A stretch of DNA of 64,000 nt from positions 1 through 64,000 of the forward strand of contig RPFO01000578.1 of the NCBI GenBank assembly GCA_009746045.1. Direction: 5' to 3'. The translations under genes were made by a program, and so were the position numbers. Source of the DNA: Mesostigma viride (Eukaryota; Streptophyta; Mesostigmatophyceae; Mesostigmatales; Mesostigmataceae). The notes beneath the pieces are model-generated. The model made no database searches, was not told where the DNA came from, and saw only the letters and a list, made by a program, of their open reading frames with translations. Below, piece by piece: positions 1 to 11,044 of the stretch (positions within the stretch are counted from its first letter, which is position 1; every line of letters begins with the position of its first letter).

Positions 1-269
1 TTAGTGTTTATCAACCATCAGCAGTACAGGGAACGGCCTGGCTGACAGTTTGTAAAGGAAGTGTCTTGAGACAGATTTTAAGAAAATAGAACTAGCCAGA
101 ATTTGCTGGCTCTTGTCTTTTTCTGGCAGGCTAGTCGAGTCGTTATCCTTGACGCCTGTTATAAAGCCTTTGGTTGTTGCTTCTTCTCAGCGAAACCTAG
201 GCTTGTTGGTTCTTGTTTTGCCCATCGGTCAGCTGGTGCATGCCACTGACGCGAGCGCAGACTCGAGCC
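1..269 (+). other. 5' leader or LTR remnant of the gypsy element
   Basis: Non-coding stretch before the likely gag start codon at 270. It contains a TATAAA-like segment near 161-167. It could be the end of a 5' LTR plus leader, but no matching 3' copy is visible and no primer-binding site could be assigned with confidence. Confidence 0.35.
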
Positions 270-2200
270 ATGGCGGATGCAAATAGAGCAGATGCCGACA
301 CGTCCGCTCCGGGGTCGAATGGCGGGATTCCTCCCGCCGTACCCGCAGTGGGTGAGAGTCGCGACCAAGAAGCGCCGCTGAGTATGGTGGCGCTGTTCGC
401 GCAGATGCAAGCGCAGATGCAGCAACAGTCGCAACAGTTGCAGCAGCAACTGGCGCTGCAGATGCGGGAAGTGACCGACAGATTGGTGGCCGTAGAGGGT
501 CGTCATCTGCAGTCCACACCATGGGACGGGCAGGCATCGATGCCGGGCCCAAGTGGTGTTGCCGCGGAGCCGAGGAGCGGGACCAGCCGCCAACCTCAGG
601 TAATGCGGCGGGAAGGGCTCCGATGGAACCGGGGGTTTTGGCTGGGTCGCTAACCCAACACGACTTGCTTGGTGAGGCGGATGGTCAGCCACGGGGCGAG
701 TATACGCTGGCGCCCAGGCGCCTGCCTTTCGATCAAGCGCGAGACGGATTGCACGAGGAGAACGGGGCAGGGCTGGCGCGCGCGATGGACCCACGCAGGG
801 GTGCACCAGGACGCATGCTGCCAGGCGGGGTCTCAATTCCGTTTGGGCGAGGCGGTGGGGCGCTGACCGGCGGGTCGACTGCACGGTGGTCAAGTGTGCC
901 AATCGGGCGCATTCCGCCCATGGAGGACATAACCACGCCGCTGGCTTTCCGAGTACGGGAGGCAGCACGCCCAAGCACGCTGGCGCAGGGACGCGCAGCT
1001 CAGCGACCGCCGGAGGATGCCGATGGGGTGCAGTACCCGCAAAGGGTGCGCCTCATACCTGAAGGCGCGAAGATGCCCACCCTACCACGGGTGGACATGC
1101 GCGAGAAGTTCTCCACAACCGGCAATCTGGCCACGCTGGCGCAGGCCTACAACGCGTACAAGTCATGGATTGATCTGCAATACATGACTACGCAAGGCGC
1201 TGTAATGCATGAGTTTGTGATGAACAACATGCATTTCTTCTTTCACGGCCTTACGCTGAGGCGAGTGGCTAGGCTGGTGGAGCAGTGGAGAGAGGTCTCG
1301 CTGTACACGCGTCACACGGACGTGTGGTTCGGCTTCGACGGGCGTGGCCAGCCCGACTATGACAACATCATGTATGGTGTCGACCCTGCCGAGGAACTGT
1401 GGGGCCTCCTTCGCCAGGAATACCCGGTGGAGACCATCAAGGCAGAGCGTGAGTGGCGCAGTTTCAAGATAGCCGAGGGTGAAACCCCGGAGCAATCTTA
1501 CGAGCGCCTCATGGAGTTCGCCGGCGAAGTGGAGGACTGGTCCGAAAAGCTGGCGTGTCAGAAATGGCTGCAAGCGCTAGGCTCCAAGGAGATGGAGCTG
1601 CCCACGCCGCCCAACGGCCAGCCGTGGCGATTGCGGTCACTGTGCATTGAGGTCAGGGCCATGATGCGACGACACGCGCAAGGCCGGATCTCGGTAAGCA
1701 CGGTGGTGGCCGAGCTGCAGGCCAAGGTCGACGCGCTGACCAAGGCCAAGTCGGGTGAGTCGTCTGCCACAAGACAAGCGCGCCCGCAAGGCGGCCACGG
1801 TGCTAGCAGGAACCAAGGGGGGTCTCGCAACGCCTCATCGCATGATGCAACCCAGGGTAACGCCGCTGGCGGCAACAAGGACGCTGCCGCTCCGCCGACG
1901 CGAGCTGGGGGGGCACGTCCTCACAGACGGGTAGGACGGATGCGCGCAAATCGGGCTGCTTCCTGTGCGGTCAGGATGGGCACATCAAACGTGATTGTCC
2001 CAAGGCGTGTAAGAAGTCACACCCGGCAACGGTCCGCACCCATCTGGCGGGGCAGTGCCCAGCGCCGGGGGTGCACTTTGCGGACGTGGAGGACAAGAAG
2101 GTGGACGCGGGGGTGGTCATCATTCAGCCGACGGGCGAGGCGGGGGGCGTGAAAGGGAGGATGGGGGATCGCAGGTTCAATACAGGGACGAGGACTTCTG
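270..2200 (+). pseudogene. Gag polyprotein of the gypsy element (frameshifted)
   Basis: The likely start is ATG 270 (MADANRADADTS). The N-terminal part has a glutamine-rich coiled coil (repeated MQ and QQ, about residues 45-75). The frame changes near 590, and the main capsid-like part runs to about 1930, including the segment from 1100 to 1620 rich in Trp and acidic residues. A CCHC zinc knuckle, CFLCGQDGHIKRDC, follows at 1957-1998 in a third frame. Gag packages the element RNA in the cytoplasmic particle. Two frameshifts make this copy non-contiguous. Confidence 0.75.
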
Positions 2201-3510
2201 GCGGCCAGCCGACGTGATGGCGTTGGACATCCACGCAGTTGGCGCGCGAGGGAAGCAAGCACGTGCACCACCGTCGTTTCAGGTGGGGCAGCCAAGTGAG
2301 ACTGTGGGGCAGCCTCAGTCCTTTCGCATGGCTCCCGCTCGGACCGGCTCCACCCTGGAACACGACAATCCTGCTGGGGCAGAGCAGCGGCGCAGGTTGT
2401 TGCCATTATACCCTATGCCGTCGGTCGTGGACACGCCTGCATACACTCCCCGGCAAGTGGTCGAGTGGTTCGGTCAGCGGGCCGTGGAGGTGCTCGGGTC
2501 GCATGCGTCAGAGGTACAGCGGTACGCTGACACAATGGACGCCCGTAGGTTGCACAACGCTGAGACAGCCACATTTGTCGGGCATCGCCCTGCATCGGCT
2601 TCGGTAATCGTGGGTCATGTCGCTCATGGTGTCTTGGACAACGCGCAGCGGGCGTGCGTAGTGCCTAGGGCACCCACTGTCACCTCATATCCGGATGGCG
2701 AGCCAGCAATGGCGTTTCAGGCGCAGGGGCACGGGGAGCCCCTGAGCAACGTGGTCTACAGTACTGACCATGAATTGGTCGTGAAACTGGACAGCGGGGC
2801 CCAGCCACTCGTTATCAGTGCTCGGCTGGCCCAGTTGCTCAACCTAACCAGGGAGAATGGCGGGCTGCGGGACAGTCATGTGTCCGTGGCGGGCTGGCAG
2901 GGCCCTGCCGCTAAACCCTTTGCCATGACTGCGGTCCAGGTAATGGTCATCCTCAACCCGCTCAGGCCATCCGACATGGCCTGCATCCCTGTGAATGCCC
3001 TTGTGACCGAGCAGTCATCGTATGACGTGCTGGTCGGCATGGAGGTCATGTTTCCCATGCGGCTCGAGGTACGCATGTGGGAAGGCCGCGCGGTGTACAT
3101 CGTTGACAGAGACGGTGACGCCATGCGCCAAGCAAGCATCCCGGTGAGCTGCTACAGCTCGGACACTGGGGCAGTGCGTGTCTCGACGGTCAACCGGGTC
3201 GAGGCTGGCTCGCACGACGCGGTGGTGGAGGTACGGATGGGGGAGGTCACGGCAGCTGGGGGGGCTGTGCGTGATAAGCATCGGCCGTGCATCCCAACAG
3301 CGCTGGTGGGACGGGCCTCATTGCACAGCACGTGGGCGGCGCGACAGCAGCCGCAAGCGCGGCAGGCCCTTTTGCGTCAGCACGTCACCAACGCGGTGCG
3401 GCAGCAACAACTCTCTCATCTCCCGCGGCAATCGCAGTCCAAGTGGCTGTCGCGACAACCGAAGGTAACTTCTGTGCCGATGTTGTGGCAGAGTCGCGGG
3501 TCTTGTCCGA
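2200..3510 (+). CDS. Retroviral-type aspartic protease region of the gypsy pol
   Basis: The open frame 2055-3527 contains KLDSGAQPLVIS near 2780-2815, a typical DSGA active site, and later YDVLVGMEVM near 3020-3045, the ILG-like second motif of retropepsins. The family cleaves the Gag-Pol precursor. The region upstream, about 2200-2750, is low-complexity linker. The frame overlaps the zinc-knuckle frame, and the methyltransferase follows in another frame. Confidence 0.7.
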
Positions 3511-3511
3511 A

Positions 3512-4510
3512 GGGGTTGTATTGCTAGAATTGTTTGCTGGGATGGGAGGGGGGCTGGCTGGCTTTCTCGCTGCAGGCGGTACGTGCCACACGTTGATCGC
3601 CGTAGAGCCGTCTCCTACCGCTCGGGCAGTGTATAGGCATCACTGTGCCCAGCTGTCTGCCCTGTATCCATCTCAGTTCCTCCGTCTGCGTGGACAGATC
3701 CGTTTGGGGAGTGCCCTCAGGATATCCGTGCCATTGGGGAGGTTCATGTGCGAGGCCTTTTGAGGCGGCACAAGAGGATAGACCTCGTCCTCGCGGGCTG
3801 GGAATGTCAAGGGTTGAGTCAGGCCGGCGTAGGACGCGGGCTTGCGGATCCTAGGAGCGGGTTGTTTTGGGATCTGCTTCGAGTCGTTGGACTCTTGCAG
3901 CAGCTGCAGGACCAGCCACTAGCGTATCTTTTTGAGAACGTGGTGGCCGACGACAGCCCTCACGAGGTAGTGAGGAAGGACTGGGCCCAGATCGTGGACA
4001 TCTTAGGGGCACCAGTCACGTGCGACAATGCAGGATTGGGCGGGCTCACCCACAGGTACCGCGCATTCTGGACCAACCTTGCACTCACCACCACCATCCA
4101 GGCAGTGGTAGATGCGATCACACGACAGCACGACGGCATGCCCGCGGAGGTGGCGCTGCCACCACATTTGGTCACGCAGCGGTAGACGTCGCCGATCGGC
4201 ACCCTTACGCGCCCGTCAATCACGTAGGTAAGCCTATGTGCGCTCTTCCCACCTTGGTTAGTTACCAGGGGTCATCGGCCTACAGGGACCGGGGCAAGGG
4301 TTTGGTATGGGACACCGGTACGGGTTTGTTGGTGCAGCCGCCCGCTGAGTTTCGGGAGGTGAGCATGGGGTTCCATGTGGGGGCGTCCGCCGCTGAGGGG
4401 GTTTTAGAGGCCACTAGGTGGTCTCTCGTTGGGCAAGCCATGTCAGCCTTCCAGGTTGGGTATGTTCTGCGGGCCGCAATGCAAGTGCGCCAGGGTGGGG
4501 GAGATATCCC
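3512..4510 (+). pseudogene. C5-cytosine DNA methyltransferase domain inside gypsy pol (frameshifted)
   Basis: Motif I, ELFAGMGGG, lies at 3527-3553 (AdoMet binding). Motif IV is at 3793-3820 with WECQGLSQAG; the catalytic Cys codon is 3805-3807 and is preceded by Glu where most families have Pro. Motif VI, FENV, lies at 3931-3942, and a motif VIII-like HRYRAF is near 4051-4068. A C-terminal segment near 4345-4490 (EFREVSMGF, then LVGQAMSAFQV) resembles motifs IX-X, which close the AdoMet fold. The domain crosses frame changes near 3690 and 4180. The family methylates cytosine at C5; the overall pattern (GRLFW-like segment after the catalytic loop) is closer to DNMT3-like than to CMT-like enzymes, which is an inference. 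It lies between protease and RT, so it would be made as part of Pol. Confidence 0.85.
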
Positions 4511-6620
4511 CACACCGCCACCGCCTGTCAGTGCCCACGCGGCTGGTGTCCGGCCAACAGCGTCCGGCGGCACTGGGTCGCCATGGAGATCGCGGCTGCT
4601 TCAACTATGGAGCGTTATCCTCATGACGTCCTTGTTGTCCAGCACGGTGTTCGCTGGAGCGCCCACCCTGCAGCAATCGGTCGGTCGCGCAGTCCGTGCC
4701 ATTCAGCAGGTGAGCGTCACACCCGGTGTAGCCGCATTTTCCCTTTTCCACGATGCCGCTGTCCGGGGGCCTTGTCTCGACAGTAGGAGTGCCGCAGTCG
4801 CAGATCCTGCTGCCTCTCACATATGGGCCATAGGTGAGCACCTCACCGCCACGCAACGCAAGGCTATGGAGCACTGGTTGCATTCTGCACGCTCAGTATT
4901 CGCTTTCAGCAGTGAAGAACTAGGGTGCTACAACGGGGGCTGCATGGGGGTCCCACTAGATACGGATCAGCCCTTATTCAGGCGGCAGCATAGGCTGAGC
5001 TTGGCTGAGCTGGAATTCGTAGATGCTAACTGTCGAGAGCTAGAGGCAGCTGGGATCATCCGCGCTTCATCCTCCAGTTATGCAGCTGCCACGGTGGTCG
5101 CACCCAAGAAGGATACCATCACAGGCGAGTGGACAGGTATGCGCATGGCCACTGACCTGCGTCAGCTGAACGCGCACACTCCTGTTGATAGGTACCCCAT
5201 GCCTCGGGTCGATGATGTTTTGGATAAAATATCTCCCCAGGTCAAGTATGTGTCGTCGCTAGATTTGCGTAGCGGCTTCCATCAGATCAAGGTCGTAGAG
5301 GCAGATCAGCGCAAGCTGGCCTTTTGGGGTGGGACCCGTCTGTACGAGTGGGTTCGCATGCCATTCGGACATCGCAACGCTAGTGCGGTGTTCCAACGTG
5401 CCATGGACCAGGTGCTGGCAGGGTTGCCATTTGCAGCCTGCTACATAGACGATGTCATTGTCTTTAGCGAGACATTTGACCAGCACTTAGCTCACCTCGA
5501 TCAGGTTCGGATCGCCCTAGATAAGGCCAACCTGCGGCTGCACCCTGAAAAGTGCAAGTTCGCCCAACAGACCATAGGGTTTCTTGGTCATCAGATTGTA
5601 CCAGGTGGCCGGACCCCTGAGGCAGCCAAAGTGGAAGCCATCAGCAACGCCGCAGTGCCCATCGACATCTCGGGGGTGCGCGCGTATCTCGGGCTAGCTG
5701 GCTATTATCGAGGATATATTCAGAATTTCAGCACCAAAGTCAAACCCCTGACTGAGTTGTTGAAGAAGGGCAATGTCTGGGCGTGGGGTCCGGCTCAGCA
5801 GCGAGCCATCGATACCATCAAACAGGAACTGACTGCCGCTCCTATCCTACGCGCCCCCGACTATGCTCTGCCCTTCATTCTTTACACCGATTGGTCCAAG
5901 GTAGGCCTAGGGGCTGTGCTAGCACAAAAGGACGATGCGGGGCGCGAGCATGTTATCGCGTACGCTAGTCGGAGTAACAACTCTGCCGAGAGTCGGTACT
6001 CTTCCTACGAGGGGGAAGCGTTAGCCGTTGTGTGGGCCATCAAGCACTTCAGGCCATATCTCTTTGGGCGGGTGTTCACACTTGTCACTGATCACCAGCC
6101 CTTATTGTGGTTGATGACCAGCGACAAACTCACGGGTAAGCTGGCCCGGTGGGCAATGATCATTCAGGAGTACCACCTGACAATCGTCCATCGGCCAGGT
6201 GTGGATCACTCCAACGCGGACGTCCTGTCCAGGTATGCTCTACCAACCACTGTTGACAACACTGGTGCGCGGGCCCTAGGGGCCGAGAGCTCGCCTGGGT
6301 CTGTGGTTTTTGTTAATGCTGCAGGCTTCGCTGACGCCGACGCCGAGGCAGACTGGCGCGCAGTCGAGTATACAGTCGCAGACTTTGCGGCAAGCTGCAA
6401 TGCAGTTCACCCTTCTCCCTTCACCCCTGCCGCTGGCCTCCTCGCGTTGGAGGAAGGTAATTCTCCGTCCTTTGACATTGACAATACCTTGGCACGATAC
6501 CTAGCACTCCAGGTGGTGTTGGTTGGCCATCTCACAGTGGAATGCAACATGGGTGATGTGTGGCTCGATGGGCGTGTGTTGGAGCAGGTCCAAGGGATAG
6601 CTCTCACCCCACCCCGTTGA
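4020..6620 (+). CDS. Gypsy reverse transcriptase and RNase H
   Basis: An 866-codon open frame whose first 160 codons are the methyltransferase tail. RT begins near 4960: FVDANCRELEAAGIIRASS, MATDLRQLNAHTPVDRYPMP, SLDLRSGFHQIKV (first catalytic Asp), the conserved MPFGHRNASAVFQ and ACYIDDVIVFS (YIDD). RNase H follows near 5870-6230 with ILYTDWSKVGLGAVL (TDWS where TDAS is usual), YEGEALAVVWA and the closing HRPGVDHSNADVLSR. The enzyme copies element RNA into DNA. The frame stops at 6620; the integrase continues in another frame, which implies a frameshift near 6600. Confidence 0.92.
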   Translation: MRQCRIGRAHPQVPRILDQPCTHHHHPGSGRCDHTTARRHARGGGAATTFGHAAVDVADRHPYAPVNHVGKPMCALPTLVSYQGSSAYRDRGKGLVWDTGTGLLVQPPAEFREVSMGFHVGASAAEGVLEATRWSLVGQAMSAFQVGYVLRAAMQVRQGGGDIPTPPPPVSAHAAGVRPTASGGTGSPWRSRLLQLWSVILMTSLLSSTVFAGAPTLQQSVGRAVRAIQQVSVTPGVAAFSLFHDAAVRGPCLDSRSAAVADPAASHIWAIGEHLTATQRKAMEHWLHSARSVFAFSSEELGCYNGGCMGVPLDTDQPLFRRQHRLSLAELEFVDANCRELEAAGIIRASSSSYAAATVVAPKKDTITGEWTGMRMATDLRQLNAHTPVDRYPMPRVDDVLDKISPQVKYVSSLDLRSGFHQIKVVEADQRKLAFWGGTRLYEWVRMPFGHRNASAVFQRAMDQVLAGLPFAACYIDDVIVFSETFDQHLAHLDQVRIALDKANLRLHPEKCKFAQQTIGFLGHQIVPGGRTPEAAKVEAISNAAVPIDISGVRAYLGLAGYYRGYIQNFSTKVKPLTELLKKGNVWAWGPAQQRAIDTIKQELTAAPILRAPDYALPFILYTDWSKVGLGAVLAQKDDAGREHVIAYASRSNNSAESRYSSYEGEALAVVWAIKHFRPYLFGRVFTLVTDHQPLLWLMTSDKLTGKLARWAMIIQEYHLTIVHRPGVDHSNADVLSRYALPTTVDNTGARALGAESSPGSVVFVNAAGFADADAEADWRAVEYTVADFAASCNAVHPSPFTPAAGLLALEEGNSPSFDIDNTLARYLALQVVLVGHLTVECNMGDVWLDGRVLEQVQGIALTPPR

Positions 6621-6648
6621 TTGGTCCTCAGCCCAGCGTGACGCTGAG

Positions 6649-8087
6649 TTGAATAGGGTGCAACATAGGGCGGTCACCTACTCGTGGGATGCCGGGGTCC
6701 TCCACAAAATGATCGGCAAGCGCAAAGTGGTGGTGCCGCCGCCTCACAAGCGGGTCGCCATCGTCCAGCAAGCCCATGAGCGGTATGGCCACCTGGGTGG
6801 TAACCGCACTTTGGCGCTAGTGCGCGCCTCTTATTGGTGGAACGGCATGCGTGCCACAGTCGCGCAGGTCGTCGCTCGCTGCGCGCAGTGTGCCCGGGTG
6901 AAGGCCCGGTTCAATGTGGACCACGATGCGAAAGAATTGATGAGCCTACCCATCAGAGGGCTCTTCTACCGCTGGCACGTAGACCTGTGTGGGCCCTTTG
7001 ATGAAAGTGCAGATGGCCACAAGTATGTCATGGTGTGTGTCGAAAGTTTTAGCAAGTGGGTCGAGCTCATCCCCATTGCTGACAAGCAGGCCGCCACCAC
7101 CGCCAAGCACTTCGCCGACATCATCGCCAGGTTTGGCGCCCCCGCGGAGGTGGTCACCGACCAGGGCGGGGAGTTTCGGGGGAATTTCAGGAATTGTTGG
7201 ATGCATGTCTCATTGATCACCGTCGCACTTCTCGGGAGCATCCTCAGGCCAATGGTTTGGCTGAGAGATTGGTGCAGACTGTCAAGCAGGCTTTGCGCAA
7301 GTGGAGCCTGCAGTCAGCATCATTCACTATGTGGGATCGTGAACTGGCGTGGATAGCCATGGGTTACCGAATGTCACCCCAGGAGTCGCTCGCCTGTTTC
7401 TCCCCGTATTTCCTGTTGTTTGGGCGCGCACCCTTGCTCCCCACGGAGGCGCAGAGTGCACACCCCACCCCTATGGCGTTTGACAACGCCAGTCAGTTTC
7501 TGGCTGAGGTGACCGCACGGGCGGCTACTTTCCGCAAGGTTATGCCCATCGCCATGAACAACTTGTTCATCGCCCAGCACCGAGATACCCTGCGCTACGC
7601 TCAGCGCCGGGGGGGCGCTTACATGGCCCGTCAGCTGCATTTTCGTCCGGGGCAGTTCGTATTTCTCCGCACGCAGCTGACCGACACTCTTGACGTGACT
7701 GCGGGGCCGACCATCTTGCGGATCGTCGCCATCAAGCCATCTGGGGTCGCCATTTTGGAGGGCGTCGACGGCAGTCGCACCACCGATAACGTAAGCAACC
7801 TCAGTCCGTGTTCGTTGCCCAACTTATTGCCTGACCTCGCCCCGCACACGGCCAGGCGGGTCAAGGACGCACAGTGTCAGGTTTGCCATCGCGTAGACCA
7901 GGGGGATACCATGTTGCTGTGTGATCACTGTAATTGTGGGTGGCACATGCACTGCTTGCAGCCAGCGCTCACCACCGTGCCAGCGGGCCAGTGGTTTTGC
8001 CCAGTTTGTGTCGCTGCCCGTTTCGCAACCAGTAGCGTCACCATTTCCTTAGCTGCTGTGGTGTTGGCACGGTCGCTGGCCATGTGA
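6649..8087 (+). pseudogene. Gypsy integrase with C-terminal PHD finger (one frameshift)
   Basis: The H2C2 zinc-binding start is GHLGGNRTLALVRASYWW...CAQCARVK (6787-6902). The catalytic core contains WHVDLCGPFDES, VVTDQGGEFRG and, after a frameshift near 7195, HPQANGLAERLVQTVKQA with the final Glu. The C-terminal part ends with a C4HC3-type PHD finger at 7875-8009 (CQVC, CDHC, HMHC, CPVC) and a hydrophobic tail, stop 8085-8087. Many gypsy integrases carry a chromodomain here; a PHD finger binds histone H3 tails in other proteins and could steer insertion, which is an inference. Confidence 0.85.
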
Positions 8088-8104
8088 GGAGCCATGAGAG
8101 CCAG

Positions 8105-8836
8105 CGAGGGGGGGAATCATGGGACAGGTCCTCGCCCACCCCACCGGGCATGCAGTTAAGGCAGGCACGTCAGCTCAGCTCATTTGGGTTTTACCAAAGC
8201 TGAGCATGGCCAGTCGCCATGGTGGCGCCGGAGATTGTGGTACGCAGACGCGACAGCTGTCACGGACGCGAGCTGTGTCATCCGGGCGCCCACTATGCAC
8301 AAGACCGGTGACGTGCGCAAGGAATTTGTTTTCTGCGCATTTTCGACAAAGGCTAGTGACCGGGGGGGGGACACTAGCACTTACAGCATAAGAGCGGACG
8401 AAAGTGCACGTGCGCGCGCGCCGGGCCGGCAGGCACGGCTGGGCGCGCAGCACTGACGCACTTGTGCTGACGAGGGGGGGAATCATGGGACAGGTCCTCG
8501 CCCACCCCACCGGGCATGCAGTTAAGGCAGGCACGTCAGCTCAGCTCATTTGGGTTTTACCAAAGCTGAGCATGGCCAGTCGCCATGGTGGCGCCGGAGA
8601 TTGTGGTACGCAGACGCGACAGCTGTCACGGACGCGAGCTGTGTCATCCGGGCGCCCACTATGCACAAGACCGGTGACGTGCGCAAGGAATTTGTTTTCT
8701 GCGCATTTTCGACAAAGGCTATAGTGACCGGGGGGGGGACACTAGCACTTACAGCATAAGAGCGGACGAAAGTGCACGTGCGCGCGCGCCGGGCCAGGCA
8801 CGGCTGGGCGCGCAGCACTGACGTACTTGAGCGGAC
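8105..8836 (+). repeat. Two tandem 366-bp copies at the 3' end of the gypsy element
   Basis: Unit 1 is 8105-8470 and unit 2 is 8471-8836. Both begin with CGAGGGGGGGAATCATGGGA. They are almost identical; visible differences are two extra bases near 8720 and a 4-base deletion near 8793. The G-rich start resembles a polypurine tract followed by an LTR start, so the duplication would span the tract and part of U3. Alternatively it is a plain 3' UTR duplication. Confidence 0.85.
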
Positions 8837-9678
8837 GGCAGCACAAGTGCGCAGCGTCGAGAGAATCATACGCGAGTTAGTGGACAGCTGGAGCTGGAGC
8901 TGGAGCTGGAGCTGGACCGCTGGACTTCAACAGCGCCGAGGCTATTGACAGGCCAGGTGTCTTTGTGGTGTAGAATAGCGGGTCAACGTTATGAGGACTG
9001 GACAGAAAATGGAAAAGCACAATTTGCGGTGCGGAGCCAGATCGCTGGAATGAATGCGAAATCGCTGGCAGACCTACAAAGGGATTTCTTCTAGAAAGGA
9101 AAGATTAGAAGCAATGTTTGCTGGGCCACTCACACGCAAGGTGTGAGCGTGCAGATTGTTTGAAGGATATTATGCTTCGACCTTGGTGGTCGTGACTCAA
9201 TGCCGGAGCCTCTAGGAGGTGAGATCGGCAACAGGGTAGCAATTTAGATTTGTCGGGATGCCTTCCTGCTTTTGTTGGCATGTGTGGTAGAAAGCCAGGA
9301 CGGCAACTGGAATGCAGTTTCTATTTGCATGGTTCAGGCAGCAAGATAGTTTGGGCATTCCTGGCTGGACTGACAAGTGTGGCGTGTGTCATGCGTGTGG
9401 CATGACGAATGGTTTGGTTCATAGTCGAAGAGGACTCTCACGTAGCGTGTAGTCTCTTCGAGTCTCTCGTTAGTGGCCTTCGTGTTTCTCCCTTTCCTTG
9501 GGAGCAAGGCCGGTAGCATGTCATGGAGCGCTGCCTAACTGCGGGCTCGTGAGCATGGAGTGCATCGATATTGAGACTATCAACGTGTTGTAATTGTATT
9601 AACTTTCTCAATAAATTCCGCATGTGCGGCTTCATCATCAGACTGTGCAAAGTGTGTGTTTTGAAAGCATTACGACAC
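8837..9678. other. Non-coding stretch, probably LTR or flanking DNA
   Basis: No convincing coding frame. It contains four GGAGCT repeats near 8889-8914, a hairpin-like CACACGCAAGGTGTGAG near 9131, and AATAAA at 9611-9616. It may be the rest of the 3' LTR of the gypsy element with its poly(A) signal, but the matching 5' LTR would lie outside the window. Confidence 0.3.
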
Positions 9679-10786
9679 ACGTGCTCACTTTGCTAGCATT
9701 GCAGGCCGTGCCCCTGGCCTAGCGATCACGAACGAGCTTGGAGAAGGGGGGCCGACTAACAAGCAGAATTTCACTAGCTGACCTCATTTATGCCGACGAC
9801 ATCACGCTCATCGAGAAGCCGGAGTCTGCCCAACTTTGGCTGGACTGCCTGGCGCTTGAGGCTCGGGCGGTTGGTCTAGAAATCAGCCCCAAAACGGAGG
9901 CCCTGGCCCTCGGCATGGCAGGGCCCCCACCCACACTCCGCCTCTTAGACGATGCCGAGGTCAACTACCCTCCTTCAGGCCGCTTCAAGCTGCTCGGCTG
10001 CCAGTTGGCTTCCCGACTGCGAGGACGACCTGACGACACGGATCGGCATGGCGTGGGCGCACCTCCATGACCACCGCCGCTGGTGGAGCAACCCCGCCCT
10101 ACCCCGGATCGTCAAGCGTGACCTCTTCAAGGTCGTCATTCTGACGATCCTGACCTACGGCGCCGAGACCTGGACACTGACGCAGGAGCTGGAGCAACGA
10201 CTCGACGGCGCCGTCACCAAGATGCTGCGCAAGGCCCTTATCCCCTTTGGTTTGCACATTAGTAATGAGGATTTGTACGCTGATTTGCCCTATGTTTCCC
10301 ACATTATTCGGCACAGGCGTCTGGGCCTAGCCGGGCACCTGGCCCGCACAGATTAGGTAGATACATCAGATAGACTAGCTGGCACCAAGCCCGCCCAGCC
10401 TGGGCGTTATGTCCTCACCTGGCGTGCCCCCGGCCGCGCGCGGCAGGGCCGCCACCCGTGGACTTTTCGTGATAGACTCGGCATGGACATGTGCTACACT
10501 AGACGTGACGGGCTCACCCCCGGGCAGCCTCCTGGTTTGTCTGTAATATGGAGGCAGATGGTGCGCAAGGATAGATGGCAAGTAGTGATGAAGGAGACCA
10601 CCCCCAAGCCTGTGGGGGCTCCGCGTGTGACCAAGTATGGCATTCATAGCGATTCGGGCCGCGGTGCCCACACCCCTGTAACTAGGACCTAGATAGCTTA
10701 CACCATCCATTCCATCCCATGTTCCCCTCCCACTGAGGACTTATGCTCACGTGACGCAGTCACGTGTCTATTAATTAATTAATTAA
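9679..10786 (+). mobile_element. LINE-A, 5'-truncated copy with TTAA-repeat tail
   Basis: Starts inside the RT gene: DLIYADDITLIE (the YADD box) near 9780-9815, then the thumb region and the YGAETWTL and HRRLGLAGHLARTD segments typical of APE-type non-LTR elements. The frame breaks near 10010 and a stop codon interrupts it at 10354-10356. The 3' UTR has a palindrome, CACGTGACGCAGTCACGTG, at 10748-10766, followed directly by a TTAA-type tail (10769-10786) instead of poly(A). The same family is at 45663 and 51061. Confidence 0.85.
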
Positions 10787-11022
10787 TGGAGGCAGATGGT
10801 GCGCAAGGATAGATGGCAAGTAGTGATGAAGGAGACCACCCCCAAGCCTGTGGGGGCTCCGCGTGTGACCAAGTATGGCATTCATAGCGATTCGGGCCGC
10901 GGTGCCCACACCCCTGTAACTAGGACCTAGATAGCTTACACCATCCATTCCATCCCATGTTCCCCTCCCACTGAGGACTTATGCTCACGTGACGCAGTCA
11001 CGTGTCTATATAATTAATTAAT
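10787..11022 (+). repeat. Second LINE-A 3' end inserted in the tail of the first
   Basis: Repeats 10550-10784 almost base for base, ends with the same palindrome and a TAATTAATTA tail at about 11009-11022, and begins directly at the tail of the preceding copy. Confidence 0.85.
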
Positions 11023-11044
11023 CGCGTTGTAAAAAAAACACGGG

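Larger units (their letters stand above)
1..8836 (+). mobile_element. Ty3/gypsy-type LTR retrotransposon encoding a DNA methyltransferase and a PHD finger (5' end outside window)
   Basis: The domain order read directly is gag with CCHC knuckle, aspartic protease, C5-cytosine methyltransferase, reverse transcriptase (YIDD), RNase H, integrase (zinc-binding domain and D,D,E core), then a PHD finger. RT-RNase H before integrase is the Ty3/gypsy order. Reading frames shift at least six times (near 590, 1935, 3690, 4180, 6600 and 7195) with few stop codons inside the domains, so the copy is either young and lightly damaged or carries indel errors. I found no sequence in 8837-9678 matching positions 1-269, so paired LTRs are not shown; the 3' boundary is set at the end of a tandem 366-bp repeat and is approximate. 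Confidence 0.9.

Noticed and set aside
8105-8836. Pair of complete LTRs in tandem
   Set aside because: Each unit includes the upstream G-rich tract, and no copy is visible at the 5' end of the element, so LTR identity is not shown.
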